NCBI GenBank assembly: GCA_965204155.1
Contig: OZ241971.1
Span: 4,526,001-4,590,000, forward strand
Reading direction: 5' to 3'
Length of the DNA: 64,000 nt
Source: UBA6522 sp965204155
GTDB lineage: Bacteria > Pseudomonadota > Gammaproteobacteria > Steroidobacterales > Rariloculaceae
A program made the position numbers and the translations under genes. This document shows positions 9,067 through 16,900 of this stretch, piece after piece (the stretch's first letter is position 1; each line of letters begins with the position of its first letter). The notes below the pieces were generated by a model. That model was not told the origin of the DNA. It was given only the letters and a program-made list of their open reading frames with translations, and ran no database searches.

Positions 9067-9764
9067 TCCTGGCACTCGTACTCGTAAAAGTGGATATCCG
9101 GCGTGAGGCGCCAGATGTTTCTCGTCGTCCAGGGCTCCTCGTAGTTCACCGGGTCGATCACGGTGATCAGGACCTCCAGCGTCTCCTCGTCCAGCCGCGT
9201 GATGTGCTCGACGATGCGGTGCTCACCGCTGAGCGGCAATCCGGACCAGTTGTAAATGCTCTTGCGAAGGTTCACGGTCTCCACGACCAGCGTGTCACCG
9301 TCCCAGACGCCCGTGGAGTGCCCCATCCAGGTCGGTCCCTCGCCCTCCGGCGGCGCCCGGCCGTCCAGGTAGATTCGGCGCACCTGGTGCATGCGCTCGT
9401 GAAGCGTCCATATCCGGTCTTCGGCCTGGAAAATCTCCATGGGTTTACGGCCCCAGCCCACCATGACCCTTGGCATGTAGACGGCGCAGTAAAGCGCGGG
9501 ATCGTCGGTGTTCGGATCGTGGTTGTCGAGCGTTTCCCGGCCCTCGGAGGTAAACCTGGGGTCCTCCGGCCAGATGTCGCTCGCATCGCGGTCGGTACTC
9601 CAGATTCCCTCGAACGACGGAATCGCGCTCGCCGGCAACCAGACGTGCAGGGCGGCAACGAAGGCGATCAGCCTCCAACCGCGCCACGCGCAAGCCGCCC
9701 TGACCCTCCTGATCCACAACGAAGACATCCAACTGCCTTCCAGGCGAGCGACAGAAATCCGCAT
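9063..9764 (-). CDS. Free-standing partner domain of the DUF6152-like family (copy b)
   Basis: A 233-residue exported protein with an Arg-rich n-region and a hydrophobic segment ending near P-A-S-A. It has the same blocks as copy a: Y-C-A-V-Y-M-P-R-V, HERMHQVRRIYLDGR, GHSTGVWDGDTLVVETV, a VIDPVNYEEPWTTRNIW strand and terminal HFYEYEC. The start at 9764 shares its A with the stop of the aryl-sulfotransferase (TGATG); a longer open frame upstream overlaps that gene and is rejected. Two conserved Cys are present. Confidence 0.8.
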   Translation of the reverse strand: MRISVARLEGSWMSSLWIRRVRAACAWRGWRLIAFVAALHVWLPASAIPSFEGIWSTDRDASDIWPEDPRFTSEGRETLDNHDPNTDDPALYCAVYMPRVMVGWGRKPMEIFQAEDRIWTLHERMHQVRRIYLDGRAPPEGEGPTWMGHSTGVWDGDTLVVETVNLRKSIYNWSGLPLSGEHRIVEHITRLDEETLEVLITVIDPVNYEEPWTTRNIWRLTPDIHFYEYECQE

Positions 9765-11323
9765 CAGTAGTTTTCTTCTTCCTCCGCCAGCACCGGCTCG
9801 TCCCCTGCGCCGGGTATTCCCCCGGCGTGAAAAGCGGTGATGGGACCCTTCGGCGAGAGATCCTTGCCGGCAAGCCCGGGGAAATCCACACCGTAGCGAA
9901 GCGGCGACCAGCCGCCGAAGGTGTTCTCGTGCTCGGATGTAATCAACATCTTCACGATACCGTCGTTGGTGACCGGATTGACATATTCCCAAACCACTTC
10001 GCCGTCCGGCGCAATCTCGAGCAGCCGGCCCACTCGAGCCAGCTGGGCCATGGTATTGCCGTTGGGCAGTCGCTGAGTGGCCGAGCCGTGGTGGCTGTTG
10101 AAGCCATCGGAAGTGTGATATATCCACACGATTTGCCTTGAGAACAGCCGGGTGACCAGATCCTGCGATTCCTCGCTGCCCGGCATCACCGCCGTATAGC
10201 CGGCCTCCGGCGGGTTCACGTAGCGATCCTTATCCACACCGTCGGCACCCAGGTATGGATTGATCTGAAGGATCTCGGACTGCGGGTCGGAATCGCCGTC
10301 CGCGCGCGGCACCGTCAATCCGTTGTTGAACAACAGCAGGTCCCCCGCCCCCGGGAGCCCGTCCTCGATCCACTGGATGTCGTGGGTGCCGCCCATCTGC
10401 TTGTGGCCGGAGAACTCCTCCAGCGACCAGTTCTTCTTCGCATAGTGGGGGTACTCGCCTTGCCCGTAAATGGCCGGATTCCCGAAGCGATACAGGAAGT
10501 CGCCCGCCTCGCCGGCGGCAAGGCGCAGGCTTTCCCCGGGGTCGCCGGGCACGAAAGTGCCGTCGTGATCGACGATGTAGATTTCGTGGGTGCGGTTGGA
10601 ACTGATTGCCAGATGGCCGCTCTCCGGGTTGTAGTCGATGGCGTTGAGATGCAGGTAGTCGCTGGAAAACACGCCGAAGTTGACGTCCAGCCGTCCGGGA
10701 TGATCGGCAAGGCTCAGCCCTTCTCCGACGTAGTTGGCGCCCTCGGGGTTGCGGTCCTGTACCAGGTGGTCGGCAAAACGGTATTCCCATACCACGTCGC
10801 CGTTGCGATCCACTTCCACGATGGCGTCCATCTGGGTGCCCACGTATCGATCGACGGCATCGGGATCGGCCCCCAGGGCAATCACTTTATCGTGGGTCAG
10901 GTCGACGTTGGCTATGTAAAGAACCGTGTAGTCGCCGAGTTCCGCGTTGTATATCCTGAGAAAGTCGTGGTGAGGGTGATAGGTCTCACGGGCCTCCGCG
11001 TGCTCCCACAGGACCTTGCCTTCCCAGTCAACCTGCGAAAAGGTGGAAGGTCCCTTGGCGCCGAACATGGTGCCGTCTTCGAGCAGATAGGCATCCGTGA
11101 ATTCGGGCCAATAATTGACCACCTGCCCCGCCATGTCGATCAGATAGACGCCGGTGACACCGGAAACCCGGGTCCTGATGAAGGCATAGCCCGGATACGC
11201 TTTCTGCGGATCCCAATGAATCAGTTCGGTCGGTCCTCTGGAAGCCTCATAGGCGGACGCAATGACCCCGGCGAGCATTCCAAAGCAGCACGCAATCAGG
11301 ATTCCCCCTGTGTTCATTTTCAT
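9764..11323 (-). CDS. Aryl-sulfotransferase family protein (ASST-like, exported)
   Basis: A 519-residue protein with an N-terminal signal segment. Its propeller-like repeats are typical of arylsulfate sulfotransferases: YPGYAFIRTRV, VYLIDMAGQVVNYW, DAIVEVDRNGDVVWEY, STSDYLHLN-like and GGTHDIQW blocks, plus late HHGSATQRLPNGNT and EIAPDGEVVWEYVNP. ASST enzymes move sulfate between phenolic donors and acceptors through a transient sulfo-His; candidate histidines lie in the HPHHDF and SHHGS blocks. GGGAG precedes the start. It heads a chain of four genes with no intergenic space and lies 80 bp after a propeller gene. Family clear, activity unproven. Confidence 0.8.
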   Translation of the reverse strand: MKMNTGGILIACCFGMLAGVIASAYEASRGPTELIHWDPQKAYPGYAFIRTRVSGVTGVYLIDMAGQVVNYWPEFTDAYLLEDGTMFGAKGPSTFSQVDWEGKVLWEHAEARETYHPHHDFLRIYNAELGDYTVLYIANVDLTHDKVIALGADPDAVDRYVGTQMDAIVEVDRNGDVVWEYRFADHLVQDRNPEGANYVGEGLSLADHPGRLDVNFGVFSSDYLHLNAIDYNPESGHLAISSNRTHEIYIVDHDGTFVPGDPGESLRLAAGEAGDFLYRFGNPAIYGQGEYPHYAKKNWSLEEFSGHKQMGGTHDIQWIEDGLPGAGDLLLFNNGLTVPRADGDSDPQSEILQINPYLGADGVDKDRYVNPPEAGYTAVMPGSEESQDLVTRLFSRQIVWIYHTSDGFNSHHGSATQRLPNGNTMAQLARVGRLLEIAPDGEVVWEYVNPVTNDGIVKMLITSEHENTFGGWSPLRYGVDFPGLAGKDLSPKGPITAFHAGGIPGAGDEPVLAEEEENY

Positions 11324-11403
11324 TTTCGTTTTCTCCCCATTTACTGCAGATCAGGTTTTTCTCCCGATTGTTTTCTATTCCTGACCGGATTTCGTCGCGT
11401 GGC

Positions 11404-12690
11404 CTACTCGGCGACGACGCGTCCGATCAACAAGTCCGGATCCACGCCCGACCGTGGGCGGAATTTCTGCACGCGCCCATTGTTCACTTCGGCAATGTAG
11501 AAATTGCCTTCTTCATCGGCGCTCATGCCGTGTACGCCCCACACACCTCCGGGGAATGTACCCCACGTGCCCCAGGAATACTGGAACATCCCGTCCAGAT
11601 CGTACTTTATGAACTTGGTCGTCCCGGCATCGGCCACCCAGACCGCACCATTGGCAACGATGAGGTACTGGGCATCCGTAGGCGGGTCGCCAAAACTCCA
11701 TTGGTCAATGAAATTGCCATTTTCATCAAAGACTTGCATTCTGTTGTTCTGGCGATCATTTATGTAGATTCGACGCGACTCCGGATCCACATCGATTCCA
11801 TGCAAGCTGTTGAAGTACCCCGGCCGCATTTCGGTGGGCAGGATTCCTTCCTGACCCCACTCCATCAGGTAGTTCCCGTCATTGTCGAACTTGACCACGC
11901 GGGAATTAACGTAACCGTCCGCAACGAGAATGGCATCGGGCAGAAATGCCATGAAGGTCGGCCGTCCGAAGTGACTTTCGTCGTCGCCGGGTTCACCGTA
12001 AGTGCCCAGGGTCTGTACCAGTTCCTTGCCGTCGTTACTGAACTTGTAGATCGCGTGGGCGAAGTCGTCCACGACCCAGATGTGCTTCTCCGGATCGTAG
12101 GGATTCACGTGCACGGCGTGCGGTTTCATGAACATGGAATCCCACTGGCTCCAGGTTTCGACGATGTTGCCCTCGCGGTCGACGACGACCAGACAATGCT
12201 CCCAGAGGGCATCGACGCCTCGGCGGTAACCGGCCCCTTCCCAGGTCGTCCAGCCGTCCTCGTTGTTGTGATCGGGACTCGCCACCGTTCCGTCCCGCCA
12301 GGGCAATGTACCGTCGCGCCACGCGTATTGCCGCCCCACCGGGAAACGCAGCTGCGTTCCCTGCTCGTCGATCAGCCGGTTTTCCGGCCGGACGATCTTC
12401 TTGAGGACGCCTCGCTGCAGCACGAAGATCCGATCCGCGCTTTCGGCGAAGATGCTTTGAGCCGCGCCCCAGGTCCAGTTCTCGTAGCCGGGCAGGGTCG
12501 AAAAGTCCTTCGGCCAGTCGGGTACAGGCTCATAGGGTCCGAACGGGTCCTGGCCGCCCTTGCCCGTTACCACCGCTGTCTGAGCGGCTACCGCCAGGGC
12601 GAGCGTCTGGCCAAGGCCGATCATTCCCAGACGGACGGCGGTTCGGCGCAAGTGCGCAACTCCGATCGAACTATTCATTTCGAGACTCAT
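11404..12690 (-). CDS. NHL/six-bladed beta-propeller protein (peptidyl-hydroxyglycine lyase-like)
   Basis: A 428-residue exported protein. Propeller repeats include HAVHVNPYDPEKHIWVVDD, ILVADGYVNSRVVKFDNDG, RRIYINDRQNNRMQVFDENG and NFYIAEVNNGRVQKFRP. This pattern is found in proteins annotated as peptidyl-alpha-hydroxyglycine alpha-amidating lyase-like or NHL-repeat proteins. ATGs at 12690 and 12678 are both possible; AAGGG sits directly before the first. It is probably first in the aryl-sulfotransferase/DUF6152 operon (80 bp gap) and diverges from another propeller gene at 12829. Confidence 0.8.
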   Translation of the reverse strand: MSLEMNSSIGVAHLRRTAVRLGMIGLGQTLALAVAAQTAVVTGKGGQDPFGPYEPVPDWPKDFSTLPGYENWTWGAAQSIFAESADRIFVLQRGVLKKIVRPENRLIDEQGTQLRFPVGRQYAWRDGTLPWRDGTVASPDHNNEDGWTTWEGAGYRRGVDALWEHCLVVVDREGNIVETWSQWDSMFMKPHAVHVNPYDPEKHIWVVDDFAHAIYKFSNDGKELVQTLGTYGEPGDDESHFGRPTFMAFLPDAILVADGYVNSRVVKFDNDGNYLMEWGQEGILPTEMRPGYFNSLHGIDVDPESRRIYINDRQNNRMQVFDENGNFIDQWSFGDPPTDAQYLIVANGAVWVADAGTTKFIKYDLDGMFQYSWGTWGTFPGGVWGVHGMSADEEGNFYIAEVNNGRVQKFRPRSGVDPDLLIGRVVAE

Positions 12691-12747
12691 CCCTTAACTG
12701 TTGGTTATGACTGCCGATTGGCTAGCCGACTTGCAAACATTCTTTTG

Positions 12748-12753
12748 TACAAT
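12748..12753 (+). promoter_or_regulatory. Possible -10 element in the divergent propeller intergenic region
   Basis: TACAAT lies 76 bases before the propeller start at 12829 and overlaps the 8-base palindrome TTGTACAA (12745-12752). No -35 box at good spacing is evident, so this is weak; the palindrome could instead be an operator. Confidence 0.25.
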
Positions 12754-12828
12754 ACCAAGTTCGCCGCTGGGTTGGCGAACGGCACTTGCGCAGACAACAG
12801 GTTGAAATCGCCTGAAGGAAGACAAACG

Positions 12829-13869
12829 ATGCGTATCCCAACAATTTCCATGTTGCTACTTGGCGCCTGGGCCCTCACAAGCCAGGCCGATCAGACATTC
12901 GAGATCGATCCCTGGTGGCCCAAGCCGCTTCCGGAAGGCTGGATCAACGGCCAGGTCGGCGGTGTCTGCGTCGATTCCCAGGACAATATCCTGATCGTGG
13001 ACCGCCGCAACATCACCGAAGAGGAAATGGAAACGAACGTACCCGTACCCACCTTTGTCATGTTCGACATGGAGGGCAATGTCATCAAGTCGTGGGGGGA
13101 CCCCGACGTCGTACCCCGGGCCGTTCACGGATGCAGTTTCGACAGCGAGGACAACGTCTGGGTCGCTGGAAACCAGGACGCCATCGTCCAGAAGTACAGT
13201 CACGACGGCGAGTTGCTGATGCAGATCGGTACCAAGATGCAGTTCGACACCGATGACGGCACACGCGAGACGGAGTTCAAGAACTCCAGTCAGGAACTGC
13301 TGCATCGGCCGGCCGGCGCCGTCGCGGACCCGGAAACCGGCGACATCTTCATTGCCGACGGCTATGGCAACAAGCGCGTGGTCGTGTTCGATGCGCAGGG
13401 GAACTACCTTCGCCAGTGGGGCAGCCTGGCCACGGAAGAGGAACGCGAAGCCGGCACACCGGGCACCTTCACCGCCGTCGTCCACTGCATCGAAATGAGC
13501 AACACGGGTCTCATTTATGTCTGCGACCGGCAGGGCAATCGCGTACAGGTGTTTGACCAGATGGGCAACCACGTCCGCGACATCTGGGTGAAGACGGAGA
13601 ACTACAATTCACGGGGGACCGCCTGGTGGCTCGCCTTCTCGCCCGATGAGGAAGAACAGTATCTGTACGTGATGAATGGCGGTCAGGAGGAGGTCCACGT
13701 CATGGACCACGAGAGCGGCGAAACGCTGTCAACCTTTGGCCGCCCGGGTCACATGCCCGGCAACTTCACTCACGGGCATACGATCGCCACGGATTCACAG
13801 GGCAACATTTACGTGGCGGAGACCAACATAGGCCGCAGGGTACAGAGGTTCAGGCTGGTTTCGGAATAG
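12829..13869 (+). CDS. NHL-type beta-propeller protein, exported
   Basis: A 346-residue protein. The signal peptide ends near S-Q-A, followed by FEIDPWWPKPLPEGW, an opening shared in form with the propeller at 35513. Repeats include VCVDSQDNILIVDRRN, VWVAGNQDAIVQKYSHDG, GDIFIADGYGNKRVVVFDAQG, IYVCDRQGNRVQVFD and IYVAETNIGRRVQRF. ATG at 12829 with AAGGAAG ten bases upstream; open sequence further upstream is not homologous. Likely extracytoplasmic; substrate unknown. It diverges from the propeller at 11404. Confidence 0.85.
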   Translation: MRIPTISMLLLGAWALTSQADQTFEIDPWWPKPLPEGWINGQVGGVCVDSQDNILIVDRRNITEEEMETNVPVPTFVMFDMEGNVIKSWGDPDVVPRAVHGCSFDSEDNVWVAGNQDAIVQKYSHDGELLMQIGTKMQFDTDDGTRETEFKNSSQELLHRPAGAVADPETGDIFIADGYGNKRVVVFDAQGNYLRQWGSLATEEEREAGTPGTFTAVVHCIEMSNTGLIYVCDRQGNRVQVFDQMGNHVRDIWVKTENYNSRGTAWWLAFSPDEEEQYLYVMNGGQEEVHVMDHESGETLSTFGRPGHMPGNFTHGHTIATDSQGNIYVAETNIGRRVQRFRLVSE

Positions 13870-13957
13870 CGGCCGGGATGGCGAATCGACCGCCAACAAA
13901 GACCACCGGTACGGATAGAGCGATACAGTTTCCATTCGGAAAGGAGAGACGTCGAAC

Positions 13958-14557
13958 ATGAACGCGACACGAGCACTTCAAGTTTTGGGTATGGCCTGCG
14001 CGCTGGCCGCTGTGCAGGCCACCGCTGAACCCGTCACCTACCGGGTCGACCCCCGGCATACCTTTCCCGCGTTCGAAGCCGACCACCAGGGTGGGCTCTC
14101 GGTCTGGCGAGGGAAGATCGAGCGCTCGAGCGGCACGATCGTTCTCGACAGGGAGGCCCGCACCGGCACCGTTGAAATGATCATGGACATGGACTCGATC
14201 AACTTCGGGCTGGACGAAATGACCGACCACGCCAAGGCCGAGGACATCCTGGACGTCGCGCGGTACCCCACTGCGACCTACACCGGCGCCCTGACCGAGT
14301 TCGGGCGTACGGGCGTGCCGACCGCCGTGGAGGGTGAACTGACGCTGCATGGAATCACCCGGCCTCTGCGGCTGCAGATCAACCACTTCCAGTGTCAGCC
14401 GCACCATCGAACGGGCGTGGAAACATGCGGCGCCGACGCCACGGCCACATTCAATCGCGATGATTTCGATGTGAGTTACGGCAAGGAAAACGGCTTTTTC
14501 ATGTACGTCAACCTGCTGCTGACGGTCGAAGCGCAAAGGGTCGATCCGGAGTCCTGA
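13958..14557 (+). CDS. YceI family periplasmic protein
   Basis: A 199-residue protein: signal peptide, then the YceI lipocalin-like domain beginning YRVDPRHTFPAFEADH and including IVLDREARTGTVEMIMDM, DHAKAEDILDVARYPTATY and a GELTLHGITRPL block. The family binds isoprenoid lipids in some members. The gene follows the propeller at 12829 after 88 bp and has an AAGGAGAG motif upstream of its ATG. It is convergent with a long DUF6152-like gene. Confidence 0.9.
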   Translation: MNATRALQVLGMACALAAVQATAEPVTYRVDPRHTFPAFEADHQGGLSVWRGKIERSSGTIVLDREARTGTVEMIMDMDSINFGLDEMTDHAKAEDILDVARYPTATYTGALTEFGRTGVPTAVEGELTLHGITRPLRLQINHFQCQPHHRTGVETCGADATATFNRDDFDVSYGKENGFFMYVNLLLTVEAQRVDPES

Positions 14558-14576
14558 TCGCACGGGTCAATTTCCA

Positions 14577-14597
14577 CGGCAACGGCGTGTGTTGCCG
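14577..14597. terminator. Hairpin between convergent genes
   Basis: A perfect 7-bp stem, CGGCAAC with GTTGCCG around a 7-base loop, lies between the converging YceI and DUF6152-like genes. There is no T-run on either side, so terminator activity is uncertain. Confidence 0.35.
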
Positions 14598-14648
14598 CAG
14601 GGGCCACTGAAATTTCGCGGAAATGCGCACGCGTCCGTGCGCGGCCCG

Positions 14649-15665
14649 CTATTCCGGCGTGAACCGTTCCTCCGGCGGCGGATTCTCCAGCGCAACCCAA
14701 TGGCGCGAATAGGTCGCCGGTTCGGTGAAATTCACCGGATCGATGACGGTCATGTGATAATCCAGTCGGGCCTGATCCTCGCTCAACGTAAACAGCTCAA
14801 TGATGCGTACGTCTTCGCTGATCGGAATTCCCGACCGATGCAGATAGGGCCAGTTGACGCGGGTCGTTTCGACCGTCAGCGTACCGCCATCCACCTCGCC
14901 GACCGAGTATCCGAGAGGGGAATGGGGCTGATCCAGGGGATTTTCCGCCGAGTTCAGATGAATGGTGCGTTCGATGCCAAAGACCGGTTGCTCGTATCGG
15001 ATGCTGTCGCCCTGATCGATGAACTCGAGGTGATTCCGGCTGTGCATGAAAGCAGGCATTCCGGGCGCCTCACCGCGGCCGATCCAGCTATTTGCCTGTT
15101 CGAACGCCTCCATAGCGGCCCTTGCAGCCTCGGTCAACGGGCGATGCGCCGTCACCCCTTCCCCACCGCTGCCGGGTGTGATGCTCCAGACCCTGAAGAA
15201 ACCGCGATTCTCTGTGGCTGCATCGGCAAGTCCTGAAGCATTCGCCAAAAAAGCTTCCAGGCCGCCAACAACTTCTCTCGACCCGTAAGGCTCCAGCGTA
15301 CGCGACAGGATCGCCTGCCTGCCATCGCCGAGCAACAGGTGAGTGCCCAGTACAATAACGGGCCGGCGTGTCGATCGGCGGCCAACGACGGTGATGCGAT
15401 CGCCGATTTCGAACAGTTCGTCGGTCACGCCGGCCTGCCTGAGGTTGTTCGCCGCGCCGTAGACCTGGACCTGCAACTCTTCCCCGCCGCCATCTTCAGT
15501 CTCGGCCCTCAGAATGATTTCGGGATGCGGGTTGGTCCACCTGGCACTGACAATCTCCCCGGAAATCTCCTCGACCCGCTCGGAAAACTCTGCCCGGGAG
15601 TGGTGAGTGGAACCCGCAGACGGAATCAGCAACAGGCACACTGCTGCAATGGCCAATCTCATCAT
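14649..15665 (-). CDS. DUF6152-like exported protein, long two-domain form (copy 4)
   Basis: A 338-residue protein. The signal peptide is followed by T-HHSRAEF, the only copy without a small residue just before HH. Residues about 20-120 are the DUF6152-like domain (W-T-N-P-H near residue 48; FEIGDRITVVGRR). Residues about 150-338 are the partner domain: GEAPGMPAFM, GYSVGEVDGGTLTVETTRVNWP, IELFTLSED, VIDPVNFTEPATYSRHW. It lacks both cysteines that the other partner domains share and has a shortened end without the YxC motif. Only 17 bp follow the LysR gene, so the two are probably cotranscribed. Confidence 0.85.
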   Translation of the reverse strand: MMRLAIAAVCLLLIPSAGSTHHSRAEFSERVEEISGEIVSARWTNPHPEIILRAETEDGGGEELQVQVYGAANNLRQAGVTDELFEIGDRITVVGRRSTRRPVIVLGTHLLLGDGRQAILSRTLEPYGSREVVGGLEAFLANASGLADAATENRGFFRVWSITPGSGGEGVTAHRPLTEAARAAMEAFEQANSWIGRGEAPGMPAFMHSRNHLEFIDQGDSIRYEQPVFGIERTIHLNSAENPLDQPHSPLGYSVGEVDGGTLTVETTRVNWPYLHRSGIPISEDVRIIELFTLSEDQARLDYHMTVIDPVNFTEPATYSRHWVALENPPPEERFTPE

Positions 15666-15682
15666 CGAAACCTCTCCATCGA

Positions 15683-16648
15683 CTATTCGGCTACGCGCAA
15701 TACCGGCCTCAGGTCATCGCTACGATCCCGGAACTGCTGCTGCAGTATCGAAACCAGAGCGCTGACCGACGCCTCCGGAACTTTTGCCCGGCGGTAAACC
15801 ACACCATGGCGAGCCTTCCAGAAGGCGCGTTCCACATCCACACGAACACACTCGAGGCGGCGTGCGATCCTCAGCGCCTGTGTGGGTATGTAGGCCAGGT
15901 AATTGCCTTCCGCCAGAAACCCGAAGTTTTCCACGCCGGGACTGATCACGATTTTCGGTTTGGGCGGATCCAGATTCTGCGCCGTGAAGAAAGCGCCCAG
16001 ACGGTTCCTTCCCAGGTAGTCTCCCCGCATAACGATCCACGGGAACCGAACCAGCTCGTCGGCTCGTACCGCCTGTTTTCCCGCCAACGGATGGCCGGCA
16101 CCGCAGATGACGACGAACTGCAGATCGATCAGGTGGACTCGCCGAAGCTCCGGATGGTTGGGAAAATCTAGATCGCCGCACAGCAGATCGATCTTGCCGT
16201 TCATAAGTGCAGACAGATGCGTCTCGATTACGCCTGTCATGAGGTCAATCTGCAGGTCTGGATAGTGACGCCGCAACTCGCGTACGGCCGGGGGCAGGAA
16301 TACCCGTAACCAGACCGGTCCGCCGCCCACGTGCAGCGTCCCCCCCGACCCCGTCTTGATCGCCTCGATCTCCGCGATCGTATGTTCGGCGTCGAGTTCC
16401 ATGAGCCGCGCCCGTCTTGCCAGGAGTTCTCCGTAACGGGTAAGAACCACGCCCTTTGCGGCGCGCTCGAACAACCGTACGCCCAGGCGCTCCTCAAGCT
16501 GCCGCACGCTTCGGGAAAGCGCCGGCTGGCTGATATGCAGTTCGGCGGCCGCCGCACTGAAGTGCAAATGGTCCGCGGCTGCCAGAAAGTACCGGATCTT
16601 GCGCGACTGAATCACTGGCCCTGCCCTTGATCGGAGACCGCTGCTCAT
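15683..16648 (-). CDS. LysR-family transcriptional regulator
   Basis: A 321-residue regulator. The winged HTH lies at residues about 15-75 (FLAAADHLHFSAAAAELHIS, then QPALSRSVRQLEERLG), followed by a substrate-binding domain including LPPAVRELRRHYPDLQIDL. Start at 16648 with GGGGGT seven bases upstream. It is divergent from the amidohydrolase at 16901 and just upstream of a DUF6152-like gene, so both are likely targets. The inducer is unknown. Confidence 0.9.
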   Translation of the reverse strand: MSSGLRSRAGPVIQSRKIRYFLAAADHLHFSAAAAELHISQPALSRSVRQLEERLGVRLFERAAKGVVLTRYGELLARRARLMELDAEHTIAEIEAIKTGSGGTLHVGGGPVWLRVFLPPAVRELRRHYPDLQIDLMTGVIETHLSALMNGKIDLLCGDLDFPNHPELRRVHLIDLQFVVICGAGHPLAGKQAVRADELVRFPWIVMRGDYLGRNRLGAFFTAQNLDPPKPKIVISPGVENFGFLAEGNYLAYIPTQALRIARRLECVRVDVERAFWKARHGVVYRRAKVPEASVSALVSILQQQFRDRSDDLRPVLRVAE

Positions 16649-16716
16649 GCAACCGACCCCCTGTCCCGAGCCCCTCCCCGTACAGTTGTCGTTGACTGCA
16701 ACGCCTCATAACAAAA

Positions 16717-16742
16717 ATGCATTATAACCAGAAGGTATGCAT
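16717..16742 (-). promoter_or_regulatory. Candidate LysR promoter/operator with paired ATGCAT sites
   Basis: Two ATGCAT hexamers at 16717 and 16737 are 20 bp apart, two helical turns, between lysR and the divergent amidohydrolase. On the minus strand the left one overlaps a perfect -10, TATAAT (16726-16721), 73 bases before the lysR start. This geometry suits autoregulation and divergent control by the LysR protein; inference only. Confidence 0.4.
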
Positions 16743-16900
16743 CGAGCCACGAAGTGTTGGGGGACACTTTCTCGAATCGGCATTGTGCGAGTACCATGGG
16801 ACAACGAATAGAGCGCGGCCAATGTGTCGCCGCGCGGAGCCTTGACGAACCCGAAAGGCTCTACCTGGGGGGATGCTCGGCAGAGCAAGGAAGAGACACC

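Noticed and set aside
10382..11500. A 372-codon plus-strand frame opposite the aryl-sulfotransferase
   Set aside because: Antisense shadow without start signals; the minus-strand enzyme has recognisable repeats.
11368..12828. Long 5' extension of the propeller at 12829
   Set aside because: The extension runs antisense through another propeller gene; a good ribosome site and signal peptide mark 12829 as the start.
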